DNA of 64,000 nt from Drosophila pseudoobscura (lineage: Eukaryota; Arthropoda; Insecta; Diptera; Drosophilidae). A program made the position numbers and the translations under genes. The notes beneath the pieces are model-generated. The model saw nothing but the letters and a program-made list of their open reading frames with translations. It had not been told where the DNA came from and searched no databases. The stretch covers positions 26,350,001 to 26,414,000 of the forward strand of contig NC_046679.1 of NCBI RefSeq assembly GCF_009870125.1. The letters are read 5' to 3'. Positions 43,021 to 57,160 of the stretch are shown in pieces (within the stretch, counting starts at the first letter, position 1; the number at the start of each line of letters is the position of its first letter).

Positions 43021-46000
43021 CGCACCCTGCAAATCTTAGAGCCTCTCTCTCTCTCTCTCCGGATGCAAATGGCGGAAACAGGAGTAATAATGAGGCGCTC
43101 ACACACTCGAAGGCAGGCACTCACTCAGGCATTATTTAATGCATGTTATTCATCATTCATTTGAATAGATTGCTAGAGCCTTCTCTCCGCCCCTGGAGCC
43201 TCCACTTCAATGGGCGTAAGCTGCTTCTAATGGCCAAAATGCTTGCAAATGATGATGAATACGTTTCAATTACTCCACTGCCCGGCTCTCTCTACTCCGA
43301 AACTCTCCACCATCCATGGGCGGTGGGGGTGGGGAATGGGATGGTAATATTCTGATATCATTTGATTGCTACCTGAACAGGAGCCAGCCCCAAGAGGGGC
43401 GGAGGCCGGGGGCAGGGCAAGGAAGCTCTCCGCATTCTGTGCGCAATTTATGAAATATTGGAAAATATTATCCGCAATTACTCCTCCTCATACTCGTACT
43501 CGCACTCGTCCTGGCATTTGAGTGCTGACCAACGATGCAGTCGATTTAATGGTAATAAAAAACAAGATATAATAATAACCAGATACTCACGCACACACAC
43601 AAATACAGCCGTCCGTATATTTACGTATCTGTGTGTTGTATATAGGAAAATATGCCAAACGCAGTCAGCACGCCTTTGATTAAATTTCTTTGAGTGTTTG
43701 GGGCACACAAAATGCAATTTCATTTGCACTAATGGCTCGCGTCGCTGCCTGCTGCGCCGCTGCTGATGCCGCTTCCGCTTGGCTTCGCTGCCCCTGCCGC
43801 TGCCCCTGCCGCTGTCGCTGCTGTTGCAACAATGCAAGGCACACATAACGCTGCAGCAGAGGCACAGGCAGCGCAGGCGAAAACAGAGCGAAAAGTGCAA
43901 AGAAAAGCGGAAAAAAAACAACAAAAAACGAAACGAGCGCAAAAAAGATTGTTAAATTGAATTAAAACCAACAACGCTGCAGCGGAACAGCGGGGCATGC
44001 AACGGGGGCACGACGGAGCCTGCCAGCGGCGGCCAAGCGGAAGGTATATCATGATGAGGAAGAGTTGCATGCCTCTGGTGCAGCAGATGCCTCATCCTCC
44101 ACCCGCTACCATCTTTAATGGTGTTACTCTTGCAACCATTCCCCCATTACCAGGCACCGACTTCGGGGCCATCTGCCACGACGGTTTGTTTGAGCAATAA
44201 ACGCAATTTGAAGGATCCTTGCCTGCAACCGTAGCAGGGGTTTCTGCCCTCCTCCGCTAAAGATAACAATGTTGGGGCCGTCTCGCTTATCGTTGGGTTG
44301 GCTCAACCTCCCCCCGAAGGGTGCTATTTTTTTTTTGTTTTGTGTAACCCTTAAACTATCGAAACACCCGGGAAACATCAAAGACCAACATTCAAGTGGT
44401 GTTCTCTAGTAAGTGCTCTACAATTCCATGCCACCAGCGGGGGAGGGTTGACTATCGTTTTCGATCTCATTCATCGCATACCCTGGGATCCACATTCTGG
44501 GATATCATCATATATATAAAGGATATATACAAAGGATGTATATCAAAGGACGCTAATCAATTTGGATTCGGTGAAATTAAAGTAAAACGAATGACAGGAA
44601 TCAGCACGTTCTCGTATTTTTGGGGGATTATACAGATATGATCTATGTATATCTCTCTATGAAGAGTCATCTAGTATTATATTTTCTGGTATTTTATCTT
44701 GTATTTTTTTCTATTTGATTTAGTACTTTTAAGGCATTTTTGAATGTGTTTTTTAGAATTTTATATATCTAGTATTTTTCTGGTATTTTATTAAATAGGT
44801 ATATTTTTTGGTATTTTTTCTGATAAATTATTTTTTCCTATTTATTATATTTTATAAAAGTATTTTATTGGTATTTAATTCGAACCCTACATTAAATTGT
44901 GTAAGCCCAAAGCGAATTTTTAATCTCAGGGAATTTTCTCAGGGAAATTCTAAGAAATCTGCAAATCTTTTTGTTTTTCTGCCTTCGTTCCGTTTAAGAG
45001 AACGAAACATAAATTACCATAACAATTGCGGCCAGGCGATGTTCGTTGATGTTCCTTAGAAAGCTGAAAGCAGAAGCCAGCTGTAAGGCAAGATGACAGA
45101 ATAAATATATATATGTAGGTACATATATACAGTCGTATTTCAGCACGAACATTAATTCATTCATTCATTCTGTCTGTCATTCAAGCTGTCGTCTGATTAT
45201 CATCGCAATTCATGGAATCAAATTGTTTGCTTTGTCAATTGGTTGTATATTTTGACTATTCTGGCATCTGATACACTTGTACTTCAACGAGTGATACAAT
45301 TCTCCGGTAACCAGGCTACCTTTGAGGCATGGAAATGTCCGCTTCGTGGAGCGGGAGGGGGGATTGGCGGCAGCAGGGAGTTGCAGACGGATTACAGCAT
45401 GATTACAACAGGTGTGGATTGGTCAGAGGCGGATACGGTGGCAGAGGCTGACTTTTCTTGTGCTCACGTGGCATAATCTGTCAGACGACTGTCCCTTAAA
45501 TAAGATTAACTGCGTGGAAAGCGAGTGGATGGCGGATGGCGGATGTGGATGGGAAGGCGGATGTGGAAGGCTTAAAGGCAACAGCAGCAGCAGCAGCCCA
45601 CAGAGACGGTGTAATGCGATGAGCACGGCTCATGTCTCGGCCTCGTAGAGTATGGGATAAGGAGCCACAGTGAAAGCCAAAGACAGTGGCAGTGTGGCAG
45701 AGACAGAGAAGGAAAACCGGAGACCGTGCCACAGTCGCCGCCTTTTCATCCGAGTGACATTTACGTCAACAATTCAGCAAACAATTGGCAAATGTGGCCA
45801 TAAAAGCATGACAGTTGTCACTGCCGTTGTCGCTGTTGCTGTCGTTGCCACTGCCACTGCCACAGCCAGTGCCAGTGCCTATCCTTGCCACGTCTCCACT
45901 TGCCACTCCATGGCTCTGCCTCTTGCTGCTTGGCAATGCACAAAGCGGAAACGGATGCGGATGCGGATATACATGTATGCGTGTTGCTGTTGCTGTTGCT

Positions 46001-46026
46001 GCTGCAACTGGTTGATGTTGCCTCTG

Positions 46027-46083
46027 CTGTCTGTCTGTCAGTCTGTCGGCTTGTCCGCCTGCCTGTCTGTCTGTCTGTCTGTC
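46027..46083. repeat. CTGT tetranucleotide repeat
   Basis: Imperfect CTGT/GTCT repeat interrupted by CAGT and CCGC units. Confidence 0.8.
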
Positions 46084-49000
46084 CCCCCTGCGAGAGCGAT
46101 GGCTGAGCCAAAAGCCAACATGTCGCCAACAGGAGACTAAGCCCCCCCCCCATCCAGGCCGCACATTATGCCGGCTAAGCCTTCAGTCAATTGCATTCAA
46201 ATAAGCGGCTGAAGAGACCTTCCATCCTTCCATCCTGCCATCCTCTCTATGCCCATTCTGACTGCTGCATGCCACATACTGCCCGCATCTCAGCCCCTTG
46301 TCCGTTTTCGTTCCCACTCTGACCGGCAATCGCACTTGGAATGGCACGAGTCCGAGCAGAATAAGGATGATGGGATGAGAGGGGCTGTTGGGGCTGTTGG
46401 GGCTGCCTCCGTTTACATATGCAGAGCTTTCAGAGGGGGCCTCCTACTACTACTACACCTACTCCTCGCACCATGTCCTCGCTCAGGAATGTTCAATTTC
46501 ACCCATGAACTGCTCGGGCATCGTTTCATGTATCACTTTATGACTGTGCCACTGGCAGCACGACCGAGCACGAGACCGGCAGAGAGAGAGATCCTGCGGC
46601 TTGCGTTTAAACTTTAAACAACATTTATATTATCTGTTCTCGGTACTCGGTTGCCATGCCACTGCTGCCTGCCACTGCTGTTGCCACTGGGTCTCTGGCT
46701 CTCGTCTCCCTTCAATCCTGCAATCCCCCAATCCCAACCGCCAACAGTTTGCTTCATTACTCTGCCCCCCCTCCGCCCTCTCCGCCCCTGCTGTTGCTGC
46801 TGCCACGCTGTCTGTTGTTGTTTTCGATACCCTCTAAGCCGAAGAGAATGAAGCATCTTGGACCAAACAAAAGCCTCCACAAAGATATCTGACAATTGCT
46901 GAAACAAATTCTAAAAGATCGAATTTCTATATCCACAGGTCGACCTTTGCTATGAGCCATGTTTAAGGGGTATCAAAAGCTTCGTTCCCTTTGGAATGGC
47001 AGTATCTTTTTCTGTTAAGTATGCAAAAAATGCTGCGTAAATATGGCAACAAAAAAGAAGCAACAAACAGCGGCAGCAGCCACAACAATAGTGGCAGCCG
47101 CCACATCAGATCAGGGCCAAAAGCGTGGGGCATGGCCAGAGCATCGCTTAAATCTGTTGTTGTTGTTGCTGCTGTTGCTGTTTGCCACATTACACACATA
47201 TACATATGTAATTCAGTTTCAGTTTCATAACTAAAAAACCATAAAACAAAATTGTGTGCCCAACCCACCGCCCCCGCCCCAGACCCCGCTCTGCTGCTGC
47301 CACAGCTGATGGAGGAGGAGTCGCCACTGAGTGAAAAGCGATCCGAAAAAACGCCCGCATTCCCCCGCAAGGGAAAACAAGAGGAAAACACAGGCAGAGG
47401 CCCAGCTTTGCTCTGCTCTGCTCTGCTCTGGTACCATAATAAGCATCGCATCGCATCGAATGAGCGCACGAGTACAGTGGGGATTAGCTAAATGAAAAGC
47501 CCTCGAAAGACAGCTCATGCATGGGGAGAGCCGAGCGAGAGCGGAAGCAAGGAGTTTCCCCAGTTTGTTTTGTGGCAAACAAAAGCCGCAGGAGAATGCT
47601 GCAACATTAAAAAAGAATGAACGAACAGTGGGACTACGGACTGAGCTACCAACAGTGAGGGGGAGCAGGCTTCGCACGGATTGAGTTATCTTTCGGAACG
47701 GAACCCCTTTTTGGGGCTGTGACTCGCATTCCAATCGGATTACTCACAGATGATTAGGCCCCATCCGCAACCGCCCCGCCCCCCCGGCACCCGCACCTTA
47801 AAGTGCGATTAAGTCATTACCAAGGGGAAACGTCATTAAGGGAGGACTCCAAACCTGCCTGGCCCTCCTAAAAGTGCGCTGTCACTTCAAATGGTATAAA
47901 AAATGCATAGTTTTAAGTCAATTTTCATATATTTTTCATTCGTTTAATTCATATGAAATGTATTTTGTTCCCAGTTAAATATTTATGATAATCTATAAAT
48001 GAAAACAAAAAAAAAATAAATGGAATAGTTCTATATTCAATTATTTGAAATTATCAGTGAAAACTAATAAAATGGGGGGGAAAAAAATGCACCCTTTAGT
48101 GAAAAATAAGTCAATTATTTATGGTATTTGTGTGGTTTCCACGCCCTGCCCCCGGGGACACCCTGTCGCTGGGCCATCTGTAAAGTTCCATTTAGTGCTA
48201 CTCCACTGTCCCGGCAGCTGTGTGTTCATTTTCAGGTTTTGTTTTTAAAGTTTGCGCAAAAAATTAGAATTCATTTGCAGCGACACAGCACTCGAAACTG
48301 CCACAGAAATACACACAGAGAATGTTGCCTGAAACTGAAACTGAAACTGGACAACTTTAAACAATTACAGCTACATTTACAGCAGCCATAAATGGTGGGC
48401 GGAGGGAGGGGCAAACACAAACACAAACATAAAGACAAACAAATAAGCCTCTCTCTCATTCGGTTATTTCGTATTCAGAAAATGGCACTAATTATACAGT
48501 TATACAGCAGCTATACTATATATGGGGCATGCGGCATGCAGCATGCCGAGTGTCTGTCGCCTGGTATGCCACATTTTTGGGCACGCTTCCTGCTTGGGCC
48601 CCATTATCTGTGGCCCTTAACCCATAACCCAACCCCTTTAAAGCAGCATCCTTCATCCCTCTCTCATTCCATCCATGAAATGGCATAGCATGCCCCACAG
48701 CCATGCCGCAGCCATGCCTCTTCATCCGTGGAGGCAACGCCTGCAACGGTAATTAACGTTCTCGAACGGAACCGACGACTTGAAGCGTTGCCCTGACACA
48801 GGCGGCGACTGCCACTGCCACTGCCACGCCCTGCTGCCACTCTGCCACCAAGTCGGAGTCGCGTCGCAGTCCATTGGCAGTCGCAGCTGCAACACCTGCA
48901 GACAAACGACAGACAGGGGACGACGAAGGAGGGACTGTCGGTCGGTCGGTCGCTCGGTGCACAGGACGTATACGTAACTTTTGTAATTAAAAGCATCGCA

Positions 49001-52000
49001 CTGCAGCAGCAGCAGCAGAAGTGACTGCGGCAGAGGCAGAACAGCGACCGCGCAGTAGCAGCAGCAGCAGCACAGCAGCCACGAGGACGGCGACAACAAT
49101 GCATTCATGCAAAAAGCTGCAGCTGCAGCTGCACCAGTAGTGGCAGTGGCAGTGGCAAGCAGCAGTTGCAGCTGCCTCTTGGTTACTCCCTGACAAAAGG
49201 CAGTCGGTGGCAGCAGTTAGCGGCATGAGGCAGGAGGCAGGAGGCAGGAGGCTGGAGGCACAGAAGAACATTCAAACAAAGCTCCAAGCAGCGCACAATA
49301 GTTTTTTGGTCTTGGGGTCGCCGTTTGCCAAGTGGAGAGCCGTGTGCCACTGTGACACGGAGTGGGGGTGTGGCGGGGGGTACAGAGCTTGGATGTTGGA
49401 TGTTGGAGACGACACTAAATGCGGTTGCGGTTTGGAGTGACGCGCTGGTCTTGGAGGCTGAAGTCTTAGCACGATGCCACAACACAGCACAGCAAAGGGA
49501 ACTATCTCTGTGGGTCTCTCTGGTCATCCCCCGTTCCCCACTGTCCAATTTGTTAGAGTGGTCCTTCCACCTGCTCCTCATTTAGATGATCATCTACGAG
49601 TACCTCTTGGCACTTCATTCCACTCTCTAGGAATCTCTTGGCACTCCATTGCCTCCCCTCTCCTGCAGCTCCTATAGGAATCTGTCGATTTTAGATTCCC
49701 ATCAAGTTTACATACGACGCACTCCAGCGTATAAATGATGGCCGTAGTTTAGCCAGAGGTTAACCCAGAGGATGGACTGCCGTGTGGCCGTGGGGAGTTG
49801 CTCCATATCATTTTGCAGCATCTCTCGTCATTGCTTTTTCAGTGGCGCAGCCACAGGATCCCCAGTCTCTGGTCCCTGCCCTCGAATGTCACCAAGTTGC
49901 TGAAGCTGAGGAGGACGATAGTCGAGCGGACAGGCCTGCGGGCTGCGTGGCCTCGCATAAAAAATGGCCAAGTTTAATTGATAAAGTTTCTCTCTGGCGA
50001 GGGCCATGACGCCGCATTAAGCCCGGTCAGAACCAGGACGGGGACGAGGACCACGATGAGGTCGAGGAGGCGCAGGCTGGCGATGGGAAAAAATCTGTTT
50101 GTTCAGCCTCAACTTAAAGCGTTTACGTGTGTATCCTGTCGTTTGTACCCAGTCCTGCTGCTGCTGCTGCTGCTGCGTACTGATTCCCTTGATGCTCGTT
50201 TGCTCAATCGCAGCCCGTGTCCGTGTCCGTGCCACACAGTCCCCTGAATGTGCCACAAGCACACACATGCACACACGGGCACTTGCTTGTGGCAGAACCG
50301 GACGAGGCAATCAATGCAAAACAACAAATTTTATTCCATCACTTCATTGACGACGTAAAAATGTAGAAGTTTGTCGCTGGAGGAGCACTGAAGGAGCGTT
50401 GAGCCCTTGCCCTAAGGCTCTCGCACACGTGGTGTCCGTGTCCGTGTCCGTGTCAGGGTCCTTGTCCTCGTCATCAGGTTGTGACACTCCTTGGAGGCGC
50501 CTCCCCATGCTGATGCCACTGATGTGCCTCAGAGCTTGGTTCAGGTCACGTTCCGTTTGGCTCCGTCTTTTATTAAAAACGCTATGCAGAGCACATTACA
50601 AGTTAATAATTCCCGTGCCGCCCATGAGGTGGAGGTGGCCCCGTCACTGGTGCCATATGCTACACATTCGTTTGCCCCTTGGCCAAGCGCAACATGAAAC
50701 GAATAATTTTTATTATGCTGAAGCTCAGTCAGTCCCCTCCCCCCCCGTCCTGTGTGTCCCTCCTGCATGCGGAATGGTGGTCCATCAGCCAGCAGAATCG
50801 ACCATTCAGGCAGAGCATTCGAGCATCCGGGCATCCCTCATGGAGCCAGCGAATAATGGTGTTTGTGTTCGAAAATACATTTATTTGAGGGTGTTGCCAT
50901 GCCACCATTTGTGGCAGGGGGTGTGCCTTTTCTGCTGCTGCCGTGGCCTCTGCTGTGGCTGCGCCAGTTGACACAAATTGTCAGTTCATCAACGCCTACC
51001 GGGCGTATGCGTGATGTGAGAATGGAGCACCGCCTGCCGCTGGCCAGCGGGCTTCGTTAGTGCCACACATGAATGTGGCATGGACATTGTGGGGGCAAGG
51101 GAAGAGGGCTTGTCGTGTGTGTGCGTATAAATCCTGCACGTTTAACCATAACCGAATCGGGGAACCATCCCTGTTTCGGGAATCTCTCTCCCTCTCTATC
51201 TGTCGGTTGTTGGCCATACGGTCGTTGCTTTTGTTGCCAATGTCATTGTTATTAACTTTTTATGGCTTATTGCATAAGCAGCGTAAATCCAAAAGACACG
51301 CCTAAGTGACACACGTCCAATGGGGGGGCGACACGAGGATATGTGTGTGTGTGTGTGTGCGCCACTAATTAAATATATAATAAAAGGAGCTTCCATTCCT
51401 AGCGGAAAAGATAGATATCTTCCCCTTGCCCCCACCCTTTCCTCTTTTGTAGATGAATAAAACAATAAAATTCTGTTGATTGCAAGGCTTAAAGAGGGGA
51501 CTCCCCCAGGACTCTGCTCCCAGTGTCACACTCTATCGCACACGCCACACTCCTTTGATGCCACAGAAGCATCTTCGATCCTTTCTTTTCAGCAGGAGGT
51601 GCAAAGGTCGAACCTTTCACACTTTTTTCGGGTGCGAAATCCTGGTAATCCCCTTCTGGATCATGGGCCAAGCGTTTCCAATTCCAATTCCCCGAACAAT
51701 TACTTCCATCAGCCCCGAAAATCCCCCCCCCGAAGCGACGAATCAATTGACAAAAGGTATTAAAAGTTTTCCAGCTGAGGCGGAAAAAGTTTTCCCAGTG
51801 CCTTCGAGAATCACAGCAAATGCTAAACATCTTGCCCCATTAAATGGCAAACCAATATGTATATGGGGGCACGGTGGAGGAGGGGCATGGTCTATATCGT
51901 AAATTGTGCGAGACGCAAAATGAGATACGTAGGACGCATACCAAAGGATTTATAAGTAAAACATTTTCTGATTAGCTCTGGAGCCACGTTTTCGATGAGG

Positions 52001-52469
52001 AGAAAGAGAGAGAGTCTCTTCGTCTCTCTGTCTTTGTCTCTGATTGGGAGAGAGTGTGTGGCATGCCACTGGCTATTTCTATTTGATGTTTTGTGCTGAC
52101 CTCGCTCTGCGGTTTGGTTCTGTCTCAGTTCTCAGTTCTGTGGAGTTCCATGGCACTGCTGTGCTGTTGTATTCTGTTCAATGTGGTTCTGGAAGTGCGC
52201 AAGCATAATAAAATCAAGATAGAGATACAGACAACACTTTGAGGAGGCAGGGTCCTGCGTTTCCTCTCTGTGTCTCTGCCACTAATTGAACTTGTGTGAA
52301 CGTATTAAAGCTTATGCGAATGTGCGAGGCACATCTTGGGATCTCTCTCTCTCTCTCTCTGTGGCACAGTTGCTTAGGATGAATAAAAATATTGTGTTAA
52401 CTTCGGGGGCAACAGAACTCTCAGTTGATACAACAGCCCGGGGCTTCACCACTGACTCTGTTCTGTTGA

Positions 52470-52521
52470 GGCAGGGGCAAGGGCAGGGGCAGAGGCAGGG
52501 GCTGGGGCAGGGGCAGGGGCA
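52470..52521. repeat. GGGGCA hexamer repeat
   Basis: About eight GGGGCA-type units with a few substitutions. Confidence 0.8.
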
Positions 52522-55500
52522 CTGGCTGTTGGCTGGTGGCAAGTGTCGTCTCATTTTCTACGAGTAAGTGTATTTGTTTCATTTGCCCTGAATGCTAATG
52601 ATGGGAAAATTTGCGAATTTGCGCCAGTCGTTGGGTGGATTATGGAGTGGGGTGGATCGAAGTCAAAGCCGAGAGACGACTCCGACTCTCTCTGGTAAAT
52701 GCTAATGATGTAAAAAGCCAGACCCAGAGCCAGAACGACAGCGAGAGCCTGAAAGCTGAAACAAACGACAGCTGAAGTTCATTCTGGGGTGGACTGGAGT
52801 GGAGTCCTCCCCCCCCGAAATGCGGAGGAAACTGACTTAACTTAATTGAAGTTGCTGATGGCTGCCCCTCTGCTTTCCCTTCAGATTTCCCCCGCTTTTC
52901 CTCTAGTTTTTCCTCGTTTCTGTCTGCATTTAAAAGCAAGAGAGAACGAGAGAACGCTCCTCCGATCGGAAGCTCACTTGAAGTGATTCCGTAATTAATG
53001 AATTAGTGGATGGGGCACGACACTGGGCCCTGGACACTGGAAGAGAGGCAGGGGGCAGAGGCGTGCGTAAGTGGAGCGTTAGCGGTCAGAACGATTTACT
53101 CCAGTTGGCAGTTGAAAGACGAACATCTTCCGCATCCTCCGCTCCAGCGGAAAGCCGACGAATGGAGCTAATATTTAAGGCAATAGAAGGGAGTGTTGCA
53201 TGAACTGATTACACATGCAACATGGCCAACAGAGTGAAAGAGAGAGTTTTCTTGAGTTCATTGATTCCACTTCCATTCCTCCTTTCCTCCCACTCCTCTT
53301 TTGAAGCACTTGCAGGACTTGAATTATGATTTCATTAGAACCTATCTACTGGCCCATTTCCCCCCCTCTTGGGGGCTGGGGGAGGGGGCACCTTTTGCAT
53401 AATAACTCATTATGGCAGCTGCAGTTTGCCGTTTGCTGCCGGCTTTAATCGCTTTTATCATCAACTGCTTGGCTGGACTCTGGGACTCTTGGCTGCCTGT
53501 CTGCTGTGCCTCGAGAATGTGCAGGCAGCACTTCCGGCTCGTTAGCTACGCTACAGAGGTGTAGGTGTAGGTGTGGATGCGGCTGTGGCTGTGGCAGTGG
53601 CTGTGCAGATGTGGGCTGCACGTGCCACACACCAGCCATGCGGGCAGCCACTGGCCAACAGCAGACAATGCTCCTCCATTAGCATGCAGCATATTTTAAT
53701 TAGCCAAATAAATTTCAGCATCGTCCGGGTATCTGCAGGATTTCTTTATGTTCTCTTAAGCTTAAAGCCCACTCTCCCTCTTTGCTTCTGTTTTAGCCAG
53801 GATTTATTTATTGGAGCGGAGAGTAAAAACCTTGGGGGAGGCGCCACAGAGTACAGAGCACAGAATGAAGGGGAAATGGGACGTTCCCTGGCGCCTGTTT
53901 AATTTCACTTAACGTTTAACCTGCTGCCATTAATCGAGTGCAATTAACGCGCCTTTAATGGCCAGCACTGCCACTGGCCCAGTGCTTCTGGCCATGATAT
54001 ATATGTGTGTGTGTGTGTGTGTGTTTGGGTAGCCTCCTACATGTATGCATATTTAATTAGCAAAAGTCAACGCAAAGAAGGTCCTCGAGAGAGTACGTTG
54101 CTTGATAAATAGCCAATAATTCTTACGCCGCGAGCCCCAGAGGCGCCTCCAGCTCCACGTTTGCTTGGTGGGCGGGGGGTGGGGGCGGGCCTGCCCCAAA
54201 ACAAATTGCCCTGGCATTTCGGTAACCTTGAGCGTGTGTTGTGGCTATTATCATTTGTAATTTGCAGCAATTAGTTCGGGGCTCAAAAATTCTAAAGCAA
54301 ACTTTGTCCGCCGCCGCCGCAGGAGCAGGCCTGGTATCGTAGGATCCTGGCAGCCACGTCCCGGTGCCCTGGCTCCCTGGCCGAAAAACAAACAGCACGA
54401 AAAAAAGAATTTATTGAGCTCCGGCCAGAAAAGAGCTTACATATTTATAAGGGACATTAAATTAATTTACGCATGTTTCCACCGGGGGATAGGCAGGATC
54501 CCCAAATGAGGGATGGTCTGAAGGGTAGGGGAGGGCAGAGTGGCACAGTCTACCCCTTGTTTACAATGCTACAGGGCCAGGAGGAGTACTAGCCACAATA
54601 ACATTTGCTAGACCTCAGAGCCCAGAGGCCCAGAGTCCAGAGCCCACAGCCCTTGGGGGCAGTTCAATGCCATTCGATGATGAGGTCCAATGCTCCCGCG
54701 GGAGCATACACAACTCATGCAACACGCATTCAGACACACTCATTGACGCATTCAGGATTCATGCCACACTGATTGGTGCAATTGAATGAATGATGATTAG
54801 GAGAATGAAGGGGATCAGCCACAGGAGGCACACGTTGCGTGTTTCGTGTGTCAGGCGTTGAGTTCAATTGAGGTTAACCTTGGGGCACTGAATCCGCTTG
54901 TGGTGCCACTTAGGAATACTTCTCCGTTTGTTCCAAGGAATTCTCCTATGAATTCTCCTATTATTCCTCCTCTGGGATACCCATTAATTCTCATAATTTT
55001 CCTTGTTTTAATCCTGTTATATTTCCTTCTACGAATCTTCGCCTGAATCCTTAGCTTTGGTTTCCTTTCATTCCTGTGTTCGGGCTTTCAGGAAATTCCA
55101 TTTAGAAATTACTTTCCACTTATAAAAATCCTCGAAAAACAGACAATCAAAATCAGAGTTCGACTCATGTGTGTGTCCTTAGCTACGAGGAGAGTATTAG
55201 CCCCATTTCGAGAGAGTTCAAACCAATCACTGATGGCCAACGCATCAATCTATGTGTGTGTGTGTGTGTGTGTGTGTTTGTGCAGCATGGGGCAATTGCA
55301 GTCCCATGCCCCTGCATCGTAATCTCAAAGAACAAATCGATTTTCCCATCAAGAGCAGCAGAAGCAGCCACAATTCAGGAAGAAGATGTCAAAGACGATT
55401 TCTTCATTGCGTACAGTGCGTTTCAAAGCAATAGGGACTGTCCGCTGGGGAGTGGAGAGAGTGAACTGTTCACGCACTGTAGACAGCGCAGTGCATAGAT

Positions 55501-55569
55501 ACAGATACATTTGTATCCTAAAATCAATAAGAAATGCGCTGCTTAGTCATGCATTCATTTCGTTCTTCC

Positions 55570-56260
55570 TTTTGTGAGGGAGCGTACGCTCCACCCACAT
55601 TTTTCCGCCCACCAGGTCGCCGTCATTTTCCCACTGGAGGGACCCGAGACTAGATTATTAGGTAGTATTATTCGATTTTTGACTTTTCTTCATTTTCCTT
55701 TCAGTTTTAGGTTAAGGGGGGAGGGGGGAAGGCCACGCACAGCAACGGCGAGGAATACACCGAGAAACAAAACCCAACAACAACGACGCAGCAGCAGCCA
55801 AAGAGAGAGAGGAATACATTCAGCAACGACCGAAGAGGAACGCCGAGAACAGCGAGCCGTCGGCATCGACGCAGCAACAACGAAGCGCCGAAAAGATAGG
55901 CCGCCAGCGTCGACGCAGCAACAACGTCGACGTCGACAACCAAGCAACGACGAGCGCCAGCAGCGAAAAGGAGAGCCCTCTGCCGCCGCGAGAATGACGA
56001 CGCTGACCGCCCACTCTGACGTGGATCAAGCAAGTCGATGGAAGAAGGCCGCACGAGCCAGACGTGCCAGTGGAAAAAAAAGTTCGAGTGATTATAAAGA
56101 AAAACTAAAATAAAAAGGCAACACGTGGCGAGATCCGAAGAAAGATCTTGCATCTACAAAACGCCGCGCTGACGGAGGAGAGGGCACTTTCGACGAAGAT
56201 AAGCGTGGGAAGTCAGGGGTAAGCGAGTCTCTAGTCACAAAGTGACAAATTATAAAGAAA
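55570..56260. other. purine/CAA-rich leader-like segment of the repeat island
   Basis: Composition changes here to CAA, CGACG and GAG repeats, with the word CGACGCAGCAACAACG appearing twice (about 55867–55882 and 55911–55926). A plus-strand frame at 55574–56113 (179 codons) is Arg/Gln/Ala/Ser-rich and ends in GKKSSSDYKEKLK; it has no recognisable domain. The texture resembles the untranslated leader of an LTR retrotransposon or of a gene, but no terminal repeats, gag or pol frames were found. Confidence 0.35.
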
Positions 56261-56397
56261 ACATAGGCTGACCATCAACAATTTATACACAAGGGGAAGC
56301 TGGAGGCCCGGGGCTTCGCCTTCTCTGTCCACCCTTACGCCTCTGGCCCGAGTCTCCTCTTGCCCCGCCCACGTGGTGATCCGTATTCTTTACAGAT

Positions 56398-57160
56398 GCC
56401 CGTCGGTACCCCGCGTGGCTCCCTCCAGTAGCTCGTATCCCGGCAGGATCCCGAGGCCGCTGTCCGGCGATAGCCTAGGCGCTCTCGGCGACACCTGTTG
56501 GCACTCCCGCGTGATCCCCCTCCCGTAGTTTGTGGCCCAGCAGGATCCCGAGGCCGCTGTCCGGCGATAGCCTAGGCGCTCTAGGCGACACCTCCGTATG
56601 ATTCCCTCCAGTAGTTCGTTACCCAAAAATATCCCAGGGCCGCTATCCGGTGACTGACTAGGCGCCCTTAGGGATACTTGTTGGCGTTCCCGCGTGATCC
56701 CCCTCCCGTAGTTTGTGGCCCAGCAGGATCCCGAGGCCGCTATCCGGCGATTGCCTAGGCGCTCTCGGCGACACCTGTTGGCCCCCCCCTCCGTATGATT
56801 CCCTCCAGTAGTTCGTTACCCAACAATATCCCAGGGCCGCTATCCGGTGACTGCCTAGGCGCCCTTAGGGATACTTGTTGGCGTTCCCGCGTGATCCCCC
56901 TGCCGTAGTTTGTGGTCCTGCGGGATCCCGAGGCCGCTGCCCGGCGATTGCCTAGGCGCTCTCGGCGACATCTGTTGGCGCCCTGTATGATCCCAGTAGA
57001 CCGACAGGGTCCCGGAAGTACTGTCCGGCGATAGCCTAGGCACTCTCGGTGATACCTGTCGGTACTATCGCATAGCAAAGACCTTCGTATTAATTCTGAG
57101 TTCGATGGGGTCGTGAAGGCGCTATCTGGCGATAGCCTGTGCGTTCTCGGTGAAACCGAC
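56398..57160. repeat. tandem array of ~90-base units with two-unit higher-order repeat
   Basis: At least seven units share GATCCCGAGGCCGCTGTCCG, then GCGATAGCCTAGGCGCTCTCG and GCGACACCTGTTGGC. Two unit types alternate: type B (CCCGCGTGATCCCC, GTAGTTTGTGGCCCAGCAGG) starts at about 56506, 56689 and 56886, and type C (CCGTATGATTCCCTCC, GTAGTTCGTTACCCAA) lies between them. The B-to-B spacing is 183 and then 197 bases. Units decay towards the right end (57000–57160). Stop codons and frame shifts between units argue against a coding repeat. Confidence 0.85.

Larger units (their letters stand above)
43021..55569. other. gene-poor stretch, intergenic or intronic
   Basis: No supported gene over 12.5 kb. 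Frames present are low complexity (Cys/Leu-rich or Arg/Gln-rich readings of CTG, CAG, CT and GCC repeats). Notable simple repeats: CTGT/GTCT run 46027–46083, TG runs at 51339–51360, 54005–54024 and 55253–55278, and a GGGGCA-type repeat 52470–52521. AT-rich TATTTT-type sequence fills 44640–44900. Such stretches in Drosophila are often long introns or regulatory DNA of a developmental gene outside the window. Confidence 0.5.

Noticed and set aside
45670..46164. Overlapping frames on both strands around 45.7–46.2 kb
   Set aside because: Products are Cys/Val/Ala or Arg/Gln low-complexity readings of CTG, TGCCAC and CTGT repeats.
50399..50971. 190-codon plus frame
   Set aside because: No domain, many rare-type residues (Cys, His, Trp, Met) scattered, and it begins in TCCGTG repeats.
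54846..55046. 66-codon plus frame with a hydrophobic C-terminal stretch
   Set aside because: The hydrophobic part comes from a repeated ATTCTCCT-type sequence; no splice or promoter context.
55574..56113. Plus-strand 179-codon frame as a retrotransposon gag
   Set aside because: No zinc knuckle, no capsid motifs and no pol frame downstream; kept only as part of an unclassified repeat island.
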